DNA from: Gilvimarinus japonicus
GTDB taxonomy: Bacteria > Pseudomonadota > Gammaproteobacteria > Pseudomonadales > Cellvibrionaceae
DNA length: 64,000 nt
Assembly: GCF_042847215.1 (NCBI RefSeq)
Contig: NZ_AP031500.1
Span: forward strand, 2,852,001 to 2,916,000
Direction: 5' to 3'
Position numbers and translations under genes: made by a program. Each line of letters begins with the position of its first letter. The stretch's first letter is position 1. Of this stretch, positions 35,419 through 44,282 are shown in pieces. The notes under the pieces were generated by a model. It worked only from the letters and a program-made list of their open reading frames with translations, was not told the DNA's origin and did not search any database.

Positions 35419-36192
35419 CTAAAAGTTATACACGAGGTTGATGTAGGTGGTGGTATCTGTGCCTTCTTTATCATCGGCGACATCGGTATCGTGATTAACG
35501 GTATAACCCACCTTCATTTGCATCCGATCGCTGATTTTGGTGCTAAGCGAGGTATCACTCACGTAACGGGTATTATCTTCCGCCACTTCAGCGCCAAGTT
35601 TTTGGTTAAAGGTCGCATTGTCGGTAAAGGCCCACTTTAGCTCAGCGGCCGTGCGCACCATAAAGCCTTCTTCTTTAACGATTATATCGTTATCTTCATC
35701 TTCGACTTTATCACCCCAAAAATAACCTGGGCCAATCTCCGCGTCCAGCGTTAAGCTCTCGCGCTTGATGAATCGGGCTCCATAACCGGCCGATACCGTG
35801 GTGTATTTACGATACGCACCAAATTCATCGTGCGTGTGCGAGCCATAAACAAAAAGGTTGCTAAATTCATCGGACAGCAAATAAGCACTTTTAGCCGAGG
35901 CAAAATACTTCTCAGCGGTAGTTTCCGTCTGCTCAGTACCGTCGTCTTGCTCGACCTGATCATTCTTGTACAAAGCGCTGGCAATGTACTGGTTTTTCCA
36001 GTTTTCCATCCGATGAACAACATCGATTTTGCCATTAAACGACTCGGTTTCTGTATTACCGGTGGTTCTGATTGCACCTAACTCTGCCGACACTTCCCAC
36101 GTTTTTTCTGGCTTTAACTCGCCCTGCGCCAAGCTACTGCTCGCGGCTACGGCCAATAAAACACCTGCGGCGGCGGTTGTGTACATCTTCAT
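35419..36192 (-). CDS. DUF481 (YdiY-family) outer-membrane beta-barrel protein
   Basis: The 257-residue protein has a signal peptide (TTAAAGVLLAVAASSSLAQ, about 4-22) and alternating amphipathic strands ending in a C-terminal aromatic residue (TTYINLVYNF), the signature of an outer-membrane barrel. The start of the mature part, WEVSAELGAIRTTGNTETESFNGKIDV, is the DUF481 motif. Family members are induced by salt in some bacteria; the function is unknown. It stands alone; the 231 bases upstream show no gene. Confidence 0.88.
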   Translation of the reverse strand: MKMYTTAAAGVLLAVAASSSLAQGELKPEKTWEVSAELGAIRTTGNTETESFNGKIDVVHRMENWKNQYIASALYKNDQVEQDDGTEQTETTAEKYFASAKSAYLLSDEFSNLFVYGSHTHDEFGAYRKYTTVSAGYGARFIKRESLTLDAEIGPGYFWGDKVEDEDNDIIVKEEGFMVRTAAELKWAFTDNATFNQKLGAEVAEDNTRYVSDTSLSTKISDRMQMKVGYTVNHDTDVADDKEGTDTTTYINLVYNF

Positions 36193-36423
36193 AGCATCCC
36201 CTTTTGTGGATCAGTCATACAACAAGGCGATTATTATACACACCCTACTACACACTCTGTCAGCCGCTGTGCGGTCACAAAACGTAAAAAAGCATGCCCG
36301 TGAGAATCACTGCAAACTCTTTAACCAGCCACAAGCAATAGTGTTAAAAGCATCACTCACAGCGGGCGGGCACAGTTCACAAAGCGATTTCACCTCACCT
36401 CGGGCAACCAGCCACGCCACCGA

Positions 36424-36861
36424 CTAACCATACGCCACGTTGGCACCGGCAGCCGCTGGCATCAAAACTGCCCGCAAGTAATCATAGACAAGATTAAACA
36501 CCAAAGTGTAAACCATAACGAATAGTGTTATCCCAATATCCAGCCACAAAGCCTCAAGCAGTGTCACCTCCATCATCAAGGCAACCAGCGGTGTCGTCAA
36601 ACTCAACAAACCGCCTTCAAACAGCAGAACATAATACAAGCGCAACATAAGACCGCGCTGCGCTCTGGGAGCTGGATAGTACCGATCAAACACCAGGTTA
36701 AAATAGTAGTTATACACCACCGCCAAGACCGACATGGCGACCATTGCACCCAAAATGCCGCCTAACTCATAACCGGTAAATATCAGCAGACCCGCTATGG
36801 TTAACAGCAATGCCAACACTTCATACAAAACGGCATGACTCATACGCTCTAAGGTAGACAT
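36424..36861 (-). CDS. PACE-family (AceI-like) multidrug efflux transporter
   Basis: The 145-residue protein consists of two tandem bacterial transmembrane pair (PF05232) units, giving four helices: VLYEVLALLLTIAGLLIFTGYELG, AMVAMSVLAVVYNYYFNLVFD, ALWLDIGITLFVMVYTLVFNLVYD and one in between. The motifs RMSHAVLYE and YNYYFNLVFDR, and the repeat FNLVYDYLR, are PACE signatures; the family exports chlorhexidine and other biocides or polyamines. I chose the ATG at 36861 since MSTLERMSHA fits the family start. It is divergent from a LysR gene. Confidence 0.92.
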   Translation of the reverse strand: MSTLERMSHAVLYEVLALLLTIAGLLIFTGYELGGILGAMVAMSVLAVVYNYYFNLVFDRYYPAPRAQRGLMLRLYYVLLFEGGLLSLTTPLVALMMEVTLLEALWLDIGITLFVMVYTLVFNLVYDYLRAVLMPAAAGANVAYG

Positions 36862-36997
36862 TACGCTATCGCCTCTTACTGAAAAGCCTAGATCAGTATC
36901 GCAAGCGCTCACCCCAAGCGAAAGTTAGCAGCCATCACATTATGTGATAGTCTAGCCTCACCAGATGCCATTCCGCCCTCCTTACCTGAGGCAGATT

Positions 36998-37954
36998 ATG
37001 TACAGCCTTGAGCAGCTCACTATCTTTGTCACCGTATGCGAGGCCGGCTCTTTCTCTGGCGCCGCCCGGCAACTAAACAGGGCCCAATCCGGCATCAGCC
37101 AAGCCATATCGAACCTAGAGATTGCTTTTAATCGCACTCTATTTGACCGCAGCCGCAACACCCCGCGGCTTACCCCCGACGGCGAAGCGCTGTTACCCAT
37201 TGTGCAGTCCATTCTCGACCAACGATTACGTCTGGAACAAAAAGTAGCGTCGCTCGACCAGCTGCATGAGCACGAGCTGATTTTAGTGATCGAAGAGAGC
37301 TTATTAGACTCACCCTTACTCGCCACGTTAAGCGGGCTGGCCGAGATATACCCCAACACCAACATCAACATATTGTCGGCTTCCACTTTTGACGCCGAGG
37401 ATATGGTGCGAGAGGGGCAAGCCCATATTGGCGTGGTCTATACCGACGGCCAAATACTCACCGATGTCGATTTTTTTGCCCTGGGTTACAAGCGCTTTAT
37501 CACCGTGGCCTCACCCAAACACCCACTGGCCAAGCTCGAGCGCGTAAGTCACAGCGATTTGCGCCAACACCGACAAATCGTGCAACGCTCTACTACCGGC
37601 AAGGAGCTGTGGTTCAGCTACGGCATCAGCACCCAAGCGTGGTACGCCAGCACCCACCAAATGCTCTGTCAACTCGCCCAGCAAAATGTCGGCTGGGCCA
37701 TCGTCCCCGAAAGCCTCGCCCAAAGCGCGCTCACCTCCGGGCAACTTACCGCTCTCAATGTCGATTTTGAGCCCAATGGCTGGATCAGCTCGATTGACTG
37801 CATCACCTCCCGCAGCCTGCAGGCCGGCCCGGTGTTTCAGGCCGCGCTTACCCGGCTTAAGCAACACCTAAAACCACTCACACAGCCTGCTCTCACCGGC
37901 AAAGCCGCCTCTAGCGCACCCTCTAAGCCGTCTTACACCGGGGACTCTGACTAA
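36998..37954 (+). CDS. LysR-family transcriptional regulator
   Basis: The 318-residue LysR protein starts MYSLEQLTIFVTVCEAGSFSGAARQLNRAQSGISQAISNLE, a full winged HTH, followed by the inducer-binding domain (85-295). It is divergent from the PACE transporter with 136 bases between, the usual arrangement for AceR-AceI-type control. Relatives sense polyamines or biocides. The C-terminal ~25 residues are Ser/Pro-rich and not conserved. An in-frame start 11 codons upstream was not chosen. Confidence 0.92.
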   Translation: MYSLEQLTIFVTVCEAGSFSGAARQLNRAQSGISQAISNLEIAFNRTLFDRSRNTPRLTPDGEALLPIVQSILDQRLRLEQKVASLDQLHEHELILVIEESLLDSPLLATLSGLAEIYPNTNINILSASTFDAEDMVREGQAHIGVVYTDGQILTDVDFFALGYKRFITVASPKHPLAKLERVSHSDLRQHRQIVQRSTTGKELWFSYGISTQAWYASTHQMLCQLAQQNVGWAIVPESLAQSALTSGQLTALNVDFEPNGWISSIDCITSRSLQAGPVFQAALTRLKQHLKPLTQPALTGKAASSAPSKPSYTGDSD

Positions 37955-37961
37955 CACAACT

Positions 37962-39068
37962 TTGGCAACCACACCCATTGCGAGTAAACTAGCGCCCCCA
38001 GCAACAGCGTTATATGAGCAAAGTACGGTGAGCAACATTCGAACAAACAATCCAACATCAACCTCTGCGCAACCTGCTTGGTCACGACGGTTCTCGGCGG
38101 CGCCTATGATGGATTGGTCGGATAGGCACTGTCGGTACTTTTGGCGCCTACTGAGCAAAAACACCTTGCTCTACACTGAGATGGTAACCACCGGCGCGTT
38201 GATTCACGGCGACCGCGCGCGCTTTTTGGCATTCGACCCAGCCGAACTACCGGTGGCGTTGCAAGTGGGCGGTTCGGACACTAGCGCCCTCGCCCAATGC
38301 GCTCAACTTGCCCATCAATGGGGCTATAGCGAGATAAACCTAAACTGCGGCTGCCCCAGCGACCGTGTGCAAAGCGGGCGTATTGGCGCCTGCTTAATGG
38401 CGGAGCCCGTTTTAGTCCGCGACTGCATTAGCGCCATGATTGACGCCTGCGACATCCCGGTGACGGTTAAGCACCGCATCGGCATCGATGATATGGACGA
38501 TTACAACGGTCTGCGGGATTTTGTCGCCACGGTAGCCGAAAGCGGCTGCCAAACCTTTATTGTCCACGCCCGCAAAGCGTGGCTTCAGGGGCTAAGCCCG
38601 AAAGAAAACCGCAATGTGCCACCCTTGGATTATGGCGCCGTCGCCCGATTAAAAGCCGAGTTTCCCGAGCTAGAAATTATCGTCAACGGCGGCATTACCA
38701 CCCTCCCGCAGTGTGAAGCCCTGCTACAAGACGTCGATGGGGTGATGCTCGGGCGCGAAATTTACGCCAACCCCTACCTTTTGGCGGAGGTAGACCGGCA
38801 CTTATTTGATAGCGCAGCCCAGGTACCCAGCCGACTAGAAGTGATGACACAGTTTATGAATTACTGCGAGCTAGAGCTGTCCAAGGGCACACGGTTAAAC
38901 CAAATGACGCGGCATGTACTGGGGCTCTATCAAGGCTTACCCGGTGCCCGACGCTTTAGGCGGGTTATCAGCGAGCAAGCACACAAGCCTGGCGCTGGCG
39001 TTGAGGTGATCCAAGAGGCCCTGGCGCAAGTCGAGCAAGGTAACAGCGCTTTGCCCGTCGCCCAATAG
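37962..39068 (+). CDS. dusA: tRNA-dihydrouridine(20/20a) synthase DusA
   Basis: The enzyme reduces U20/U20a in the D-loop using FMN and NADPH. The DusA hallmark RFSAAPMMDWSDRHCRYF, the catalytic cysteine in LNCGCPSDRVQSGRIGACLM, VKHRIGIDD, IVHARKAWLQGLSPKENR and NGGI are intact. The frame opens at a TTG (37962) 7 bases past the LysR stop; a GTG at 38028 is an equally possible start. The first ~40 residues are not conserved. The C-terminus is normal (RFRRVISEQAHKPGAG). Confidence 0.95.
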   Translation: MATTPIASKLAPPATALYEQSTVSNIRTNNPTSTSAQPAWSRRFSAAPMMDWSDRHCRYFWRLLSKNTLLYTEMVTTGALIHGDRARFLAFDPAELPVALQVGGSDTSALAQCAQLAHQWGYSEINLNCGCPSDRVQSGRIGACLMAEPVLVRDCISAMIDACDIPVTVKHRIGIDDMDDYNGLRDFVATVAESGCQTFIVHARKAWLQGLSPKENRNVPPLDYGAVARLKAEFPELEIIVNGGITTLPQCEALLQDVDGVMLGREIYANPYLLAEVDRHLFDSAAQVPSRLEVMTQFMNYCELELSKGTRLNQMTRHVLGLYQGLPGARRFRRVISEQAHKPGAGVEVIQEALAQVEQGNSALPVAQ

Positions 39069-39250
39069 CGTTTACAATAGGCACCCTGAGGTTAACTGGC
39101 CCGTCCTTGACGGCGCCAAACACAAGCCGGTCCAGCTCCGCAGAGAGTGACTACAAAACCGGGGGCCGCGCACCACACCCAATGCGCTATATCGAAGAGA
39201 TCGCCCTACTGCGTCTAATTTCGCATAACGAATCTATTTAGGAGCCAAAT

Positions 39251-40210
39251 GTGAGTACGAAACTCGAACAACTCAAGCAAATGACCGACGTTGTTGCCGA
39301 TACCGGTGACATTGAAGCAATCAAACTGTACAAGCCGCAAGATGCCACCACTAACCCATCTTTGTTGCTAAAAGCGGCGCAACTGCCACAGTACAAAAAC
39401 TTATTGGATCAGTGCATTGTTGCTGCCAAAAAAGAAGGCGGCAGTTCAGATCAGCAGCTTAAGTACGCCAGCGATCATTTGGCGGTTGCCATTGGTTGCG
39501 AGATCTTGAAAGTCGTGCCCGGCCGTATTTCTACCGAGGTTGACGCACGCTTGAGCTTTGACACCAACGCCAGCATCGATAAAGCGCACCACCTGATTGA
39601 CCTGTACCAGCAAAATGGTATCGACAAGTCACGGGTTTTGATTAAGCTCGCCTCTACCTGGGAAGGTATTCGCGCGGCCGAAAAGCTGGAAAAAGAAGGC
39701 ATCAACTGTAACCTAACTCTGTTGTTTGGCTTCAACCAAGCGGCAGCCTGTGCCGATGCCGGTGTATTTTTGATCTCGCCTTTCGTAGGCCGCATTTTGG
39801 ATTGGTATAAAGCCAGCACCGGCCAGGACTACACCGCCGAGACCGACCCAGGTGTATTGTCTGTACGCCACATCTACAACTACTACAAGCAACACGATTT
39901 TAAAACGGTGGTTATGGGCGCAAGCTTCCGTAACACCGGCGAGATCGAAGCATTGGCCGGCTGTGATCGCCTGACCATTAGCCCACAATTGCTGAAAGAG
40001 CTGGATGAAGATAGCGGCACGCTGGAACGTAAGCTGTCGGCCGACAACACCGGCGATGCGATTGCCAAACTTAACGATACCGAAAGCAGCTTCCGCTTTG
40101 GCATGAACGACGATGCCATGGCCACCGAGAAACTGGCCGAAGGCATCCGTAACTTTGCCAAAGACCAAGTTAAGCTGGAAGATCAGTTAAAAGAGCTGGC
40201 CAATGCTTAA
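39251..40210 (+). CDS. tal: Transaldolase
   Basis: The 319-residue class I aldolase of the pentose phosphate pathway moves dihydroxyacetone units. DATTNPSLL, LIKLASTWEGIRAAEKLEKEGINCNLTLLF (Schiff-base lysine in the LIKLAST motif) and ISPFVGRILDWYKAS match TalB. The start is GTG with AGGAG 6 bases upstream. The C-terminus continues to a region overlapping the TerB gene by 8 bases. The 180 bases upstream hold the promoter and no gene. Confidence 0.97.
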   Translation: MSTKLEQLKQMTDVVADTGDIEAIKLYKPQDATTNPSLLLKAAQLPQYKNLLDQCIVAAKKEGGSSDQQLKYASDHLAVAIGCEILKVVPGRISTEVDARLSFDTNASIDKAHHLIDLYQQNGIDKSRVLIKLASTWEGIRAAEKLEKEGINCNLTLLFGFNQAAACADAGVFLISPFVGRILDWYKASTGQDYTAETDPGVLSVRHIYNYYKQHDFKTVVMGASFRNTGEIEALAGCDRLTISPQLLKELDEDSGTLERKLSADNTGDAIAKLNDTESSFRFGMNDDAMATEKLAEGIRNFAKDQVKLEDQLKELANA

Positions 40211-40667
40211 TCGTATTACCCAATTCTTCGAGCGTCACCTGCAAGCAGATGACGCCGAAGAAGAGCTGTCGTTTTCACAAAAACAGCTGGCTGCCGCGGC
40301 ACTTCTTATGGAAGTTGCCGCGGTTGACCGCGTGTTCGAAGATGCGGAGTTTGCTGAATTTAAACGTATCGTCGCCACGGTATACGAGATCAGTAACGAC
40401 GACATCGAAGAGCTCTGCAACCTCGCGCAAGACAAACAAGACCAGGCGACATCATTGTTCCAATTTACTCAGCTGATCAACGATCATTGCAGTAACGCGG
40501 AAAAGTTTACTCTGGTTAAGTCCATGTGGCAGATTGCACTGGCCGATGGCGATCTGGATAAATACGAGGAACATCTGATCCGGCGCGTAGCCGAGCTTAT
40601 CTATTTATCGCACACCGACTTTCTCGTCGCCCGTAACGCGGCCCGAGAACAAGCGGGCATGGGTTAA
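40203..40667 (+). CDS. TerB-like (tellurite resistance B domain) protein
   Basis: The 154-residue all-helical protein carries a TerB-like domain (PF05099): QLAAAALLMEVAAVDRVFEDAEFAEF near the N-terminus and SMWQIALADGDLDKYEEHLIRRVAELI with the acidic DGDLDKYEE segment near the C-terminus, probably metal-binding. No other ter genes are near, so a tellurite role is not implied. It overlaps tal by 8 bases and is probably co-expressed with it. Confidence 0.88.
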   Translation: MLNRITQFFERHLQADDAEEELSFSQKQLAAAALLMEVAAVDRVFEDAEFAEFKRIVATVYEISNDDIEELCNLAQDKQDQATSLFQFTQLINDHCSNAEKFTLVKSMWQIALADGDLDKYEEHLIRRVAELIYLSHTDFLVARNAAREQAGMG

Positions 40668-40743
40668 CGCGGGTCGCGCTTATGCTCGACCCAGTATGTC
40701 TGTCGCTAGAGTAAGGTTATTTCTTTAGGCTAGTCAGAAAAGG

Positions 40744-41235
40744 CTATTGGCCATTTTCTAACATATTAACGAGGTTGGTAAAAGTTTGCTCGTTGGCGTC
40801 GTTCATCTGGATTAAATAGCGGTGCGCCTCAATCACTTTGTTCTTCACCTGCTCTTCATCATCTACCGCAGCCGCCTCTTCTAACGCCGCCGTCGGTTCA
40901 ACGGGGGTATGCAAATCATTCACAATAGTGAATATATCTGCAAAACCCATGGTGTCGAGAATTCTATTGATGCTGTCGCTGGTCGAGAGGATCACCGGAT
41001 AACTGCCTAGCCGCTCCTCGCCCAGCAGTGATATTTTTGCCATTAACCCAAGCGTGGTGCTGTCGATGGCCTCGGCATCTGACAGATCAAACAGTACCGC
41101 TTTAAAGTCTGGGTGCGCAAACATATCATCGATAAACTGATCGAACGATATACACAACGTCAGGCGTACATCACCCACCATCTTAATGACGAAAACACCG
41201 TCGTGCTCGGCAACCAGAATCTGTCCAGGCTGCAT
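40744..41235 (-). CDS. STAS-domain anti-sigma-factor antagonist, HsbA-like
   Basis: The 163-residue protein has a STAS domain (ILVAEHDGVFVIKMVGDVRLTLC ... AVLFDLSDAEAIDSTTLGLMAKIS) with the phosphorylatable Ser/Thr in AIDSTTLG, and a 45-residue tail KNKVIEAHRYLIQMNDANE. This tail and the pairing with a receiver-PP2C protein match Pseudomonas HsbA, which acts with HsbR on FlgM or the diguanylate cyclase HsbD to choose between swimming and biofilm. The ATG at 41235 follows the hsbR stop directly; a TTG two codons earlier overlaps it. Confidence 0.85.
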   Translation of the reverse strand: MQPGQILVAEHDGVFVIKMVGDVRLTLCISFDQFIDDMFAHPDFKAVLFDLSDAEAIDSTTLGLMAKISLLGEERLGSYPVILSTSDSINRILDTMGFADIFTIVNDLHTPVEPTAALEEAAAVDDEEQVKNKVIEAHRYLIQMNDANEQTFTNLVNMLENGQ

Positions 41236-41237
41236 GA

Positions 41238-42425
41238 TCAATAACCTCGAGTAATAGTCAAAATAGCGATGTCGTCTGGCGTTGCACTCACTTCGTCCAC
41301 ACCGACGGCGTCACACACTGCCTCTAGATTCTGCGCCTTTTGCGCCAGCAATTCCAGCAAATACGCTTCTTTTTCTTGCAGTGTCTTAGGCGGTAGGATT
41401 TCTAACACCCCATCTGAAAAACACACCAACGAGAATTTCTCTGGCAATATTTGCGAGTGGATCTTCCAGTTTACATCGCGAAAAATTCCCACCGGCTTAC
41501 CACTGCCGGCGATAAACTCCGCACCTTTGTCAGTTACCAACAGTGGCATAGGCAAGTGCCCGGCCACCACATAACGCATCTCTTGAGTGTGGGTATCAAT
41601 CACTCCCACAAAAAAAGTCAGGTGGTGGTTCAGGCTCGTTTCATTTAATTCGCGATTAATTGAGCGCAACATATGGTTGGCGCCATCGGCAAAAGATGCC
41701 TCGTCACCAAACAGTCCCTCCTCGCGCACCATCCGGCTCACCATATGCTTTAGCCAAATCGTGACAAACGCGGAGGAGGCCCCGTGACCGGACACATCGG
41801 CCAAATAAAAAGCCAGGTAGCGACCTTTGATATGAGCATAGTCAACAAAATCGCCGCTCAAGTATAATGAAGGCGCGATATGATGCGCGGCGCTGTAGCC
41901 CTCAGAGGTAGTCAGGGCTTTCGGCAGCAGACGCCTTTGCACCTGACGCCCGGCTAACTGGTCGCGCTCAAGGACCCGCAAATTATCGCGCAGATCTTTA
42001 TTCACTTTTTCGAGTTTTTCGCGGTATTTTTTGTTTTGCGCCAGCAAGTCTCGCCGCTCTAATGCCTTCTCGACCGAGTGCTCTAACACCGCCATATCGA
42101 CAATCGGCTTAATCAGATAATCGGCAGCCCCAAGGCGCAAGGCGGATACGACATCACTCATGACGCCAGCGCCCGAGATCACAATAACTGGGGTGTCGGT
42201 TGATTTCTCATGCAGGCTTTTCAGTACCCCCAGGCCGTCCATTGTGGGCATGCGCAAATCGGTAATCACCAACTCAATATCGCGCGCCTCAAACAACGCC
42301 AACCCCGTAGGGCCGTCGGCAGCTTCTAGGACGTTGTAACCACTGTCTTCCAAAAACGCAGCAATACTATGCCTTACCGGTTTATCGTCGTCGATAATCA
42401 GTAGTGTTCGGCAGCTTTCATTCAT
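41238..42425 (-). CDS. Response regulator with PP2C-type phosphatase domain, HsbR-like
   Basis: The 395-residue protein has an N-terminal receiver domain (LLIIDDDKPVRHS, phospho-Asp in VITDLRMP, Lys in YLIKPI), a coiled-coil linker (RDLLAQNKKYREKLEKVNKDLRDNL) and a C-terminal SpoIIE/PP2C phosphatase (LSGDFVDYAHIKGRYLAFYLADVSGHGASSAFV; metal-binding Asp in ADVSGHG). It should dephosphorylate or phosphorylate the adjacent STAS partner. The ATG at 42425 was chosen over a start 15 codons upstream. The pair forms a two-gene operon. Confidence 0.88.
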   Translation of the reverse strand: MNESCRTLLIIDDDKPVRHSIAAFLEDSGYNVLEAADGPTGLALFEARDIELVITDLRMPTMDGLGVLKSLHEKSTDTPVIVISGAGVMSDVVSALRLGAADYLIKPIVDMAVLEHSVEKALERRDLLAQNKKYREKLEKVNKDLRDNLRVLERDQLAGRQVQRRLLPKALTTSEGYSAAHHIAPSLYLSGDFVDYAHIKGRYLAFYLADVSGHGASSAFVTIWLKHMVSRMVREEGLFGDEASFADGANHMLRSINRELNETSLNHHLTFFVGVIDTHTQEMRYVVAGHLPMPLLVTDKGAEFIAGSGKPVGIFRDVNWKIHSQILPEKFSLVCFSDGVLEILPPKTLQEKEAYLLELLAQKAQNLEAVCDAVGVDEVSATPDDIAILTITRGY

Positions 42426-42651
42426 GGTTTGGTACCGCTCGGCCATTTCGGGTGCAGGCACGCTCGGCACCTGTCGTAATGGCGCCTAACAGTACTCCGA
42501 TCGTGCCACAGGCGCAAGCACCTAGCGCACGCTGGGCCTCTTATGGAGTTAAACCTTAAACGCTGCTACTCTAACTGACGGAGGCCTTAACGCTCAGCCG
42601 CACATAACAGCAACAAGGCTGCAATTGCGACACCCTTTGGAGGATCTAGTG

Positions 42652-42957
42652 ATGAGCCATTCAGAGAATTTCTATGCCGAGAAGCGCGACTTTATCCGCA
42701 TGAAGATCGAACTACCACTGACCGGCACCCTGAGCAGCGATAGCGGTCGTATCGCGGGTCAGTGCCATGAGCTAAGTGGTGGCGGACTGCAGCTTGAGCT
42801 ACCAGAGCCGGTAGCGGAGGACTCGCAGTGGGAGCTTCTCCTTGCGGCCGAGCACGACCAACGCGCCCAGCTGCGAGCTATGGTGAAGGTGGTTAGATGC
42901 ATCGCCGAGGGCGATAGCTATAATACCGGACTGCAAATTGTTCAGGTATTGGAATAA
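42652..42957 (+). CDS. PilZ-domain protein (c-di-GMP binding candidate)
   Basis: The 101-residue protein is a single PilZ domain. The N-terminal KRDFIRMKI holds the R-x3-R motif, and CHELSGGGLQLEL corresponds to the D/N-x-S-x-x-G motif, with Glu at the first position. That weakens but does not abolish c-di-GMP binding. The ATG follows GGAGG with 8 bases between. It is divergent from the HsbR/HsbA-type pair, so a shared surface-attachment role is plausible but inferred. Confidence 0.87.
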   Translation: MSHSENFYAEKRDFIRMKIELPLTGTLSSDSGRIAGQCHELSGGGLQLELPEPVAEDSQWELLLAAEHDQRAQLRAMVKVVRCIAEGDSYNTGLQIVQVLE

Positions 42958-42976
42958 GCGCCCTCAGCCGAGGTCA

Positions 42977-43702
42977 CTAAAAGTCGTCAAAGCTATCTAG
43001 GTCGTCGACATCACTACCAAAAGAGTCTTCTACCTCACCGTCTTTGACAAGGTAATCGCGTCGCTGCAAGTAGATGTCGCGAAACAGCGTGTACTTGTCG
43101 GAGCCAATATCCTGCTCCAAAGAGAGCAGCCGGGCGCGAGTATCGACCAACTCCAGTACCTTGATCTCGTAACTGGTGCGGGCATGGCCAATATAGGTTT
43201 TCGGGTCTGTCACCCAGTCTACGGGGGTTGCCGCGGCATCGCGTAAAGTACGCGGCCCAAAGATAGGCAATACCAAATAAGGGCCGTCCGGTACTCCCCA
43301 GCGTCCCAGCGTTTGCCCAAAATCTTCGCTATCGGTGCGCGGCATTCCCATGTGGCGCGCCACATCAAATAACCCCGCCACCCCCAGTGTTGAGTTAATC
43401 AAAAAGCGGCCGCTGTCTTTTCCCGCCTGAGAAAACTTACCTTGTAACAGGTCGTTAAATACCTTGGGAACCTCTAGAACATTGGCAAAAACATTGTTTA
43501 CCCCTTGGCGAAACGGGCCCGGGGTGATGGCTTGATAGCCACGCGCAGCGGGGCGCAAAACATAGGTGTCCGCCGCATCGTTGAATGCAAAAATGGCTCG
43601 GTTGTACTCCTCCCACGGATCTTGCTCATCGGAGGCGGCGCTAACCAAAGGGGTGAGCCCTGATAACATCAAGGCCAAACAAAGGCGTACGAGTGAATTC
43701 AC
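42977..43702 (-). CDS. mlaA: MlaA-family (VacJ) outer-membrane lipid asymmetry protein
   Basis: The 241-residue protein removes mislocalised phospholipids from the outer leaflet and passes them to MlaC. A signal peptide (CLALMLSGLTPLVSA, cleavage after residue 22) precedes DPWEEYNRAIFAFNDAADTYVLRPAARGYQAITPGPFRQGVNN, a VacJ block (core DPWEEYNRAIFAFND). ILDPxxR-like SGRFLINSTLGVAGLFDVARHMG and WGVPDGPYLVLPIFGPRTLRD are intact. Unlike VacJ of E. coli there is no lipobox cysteine, so it is a soluble or barrel-associated form. The acidic tail is short. Confidence 0.93.
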   Translation of the reverse strand: MNSLVRLCLALMLSGLTPLVSAASDEQDPWEEYNRAIFAFNDAADTYVLRPAARGYQAITPGPFRQGVNNVFANVLEVPKVFNDLLQGKFSQAGKDSGRFLINSTLGVAGLFDVARHMGMPRTDSEDFGQTLGRWGVPDGPYLVLPIFGPRTLRDAAATPVDWVTDPKTYIGHARTSYEIKVLELVDTRARLLSLEQDIGSDKYTLFRDIYLQRRDYLVKDGEVEDSFGSDVDDLDSFDDF

Positions 43703-43766
43703 GGTAATTTCCTGTTAGGGCTATGCCCCAGTTCCGTCTGACTTAAAAATTGGCCTACCCTGCCAA

Positions 43767-43780
43767 TGAACGATCGTTCA
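43767..43780. promoter_or_regulatory. Palindrome upstream of mlaA, possible TetR-type operator
   Basis: TGAACGATCGTTCA is a perfect 14-bp inverted repeat 65 bases before the mlaA start, of the size and symmetry usual for TetR-family operators. No TetR gene is adjacent. Confidence 0.45.
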
Positions 43781-43812
43781 CATTTTACCGAATTACAACA
43801 CGCGAAACAATG

Positions 43813-43833
43813 CGCGAGTCCATAGAACTCGCG
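43813..43833 (-). terminator. Hairpin after the 43835-44272 gene
   Basis: CGCGAGT, 7-base loop, ACTCGCG on the minus strand directly after the stop codon; no T-run, so termination is uncertain. Confidence 0.4.
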
Positions 43834-43834
43834 A

Positions 43835-44272
43835 TTATCGACAATAAAATTTCATATTAAGCCCTTTGCTACCTGGGCTATCGAGTATATAGGACTCTTC
43901 ACTCAGCACCGCCTCTTCGGCGCAGCGCTCAGCGGCTTGCGCCACTAAGTCGAAACGCGCCTGCAGTAAATCCAGTGCCGTTTTGATACCCGTCTGAGTA
44001 AGCGTAAAGGCGCCAGCTGGTGCTAAAGCGCTTGCGTCCGCCGGGCCGTCAGCGCCCGATTCCGGCGGGCTCTCATTTGCAGCGCGTCCGCTTAACCAAC
44101 CATTGAGCCCTTCATCACTATAATCACAATCCCCCATCCGGTTGACCGCATCATTGCTTTCCATCATATCGACGGCGGGTTCACAGTCCTCTGCAAGCAC
44201 GGCCGAACTCCACAAACTTAAAGCGAGCAACAGAGCAATAATCCTGGACAACTTTGGCACGGCTAACCTCAT
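43835..44272 (-). CDS. Secreted protein of unknown function
   Basis: The 145-residue protein has a signal peptide (IIALLLALSLWSSAVLA, about 11-27). The mature part has six cysteines, an acidic middle (NESPPESGADGPADASALAP) and a C-terminal helical region KTALDLLQARFDLVAQAAERCAEEAVLSEESYIL; no family was recognised. It lies 11 bases after the porin gene in the same direction, suggesting co-transcription. Confidence 0.6.
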   Translation of the reverse strand: MRLAVPKLSRIIALLLALSLWSSAVLAEDCEPAVDMMESNDAVNRMGDCDYSDEGLNGWLSGRAANESPPESGADGPADASALAPAGAFTLTQTGIKTALDLLQARFDLVAQAAERCAEEAVLSEESYILDSPGSKGLNMKFYCR

Positions 44273-44282
44273 AGATAGTTCG

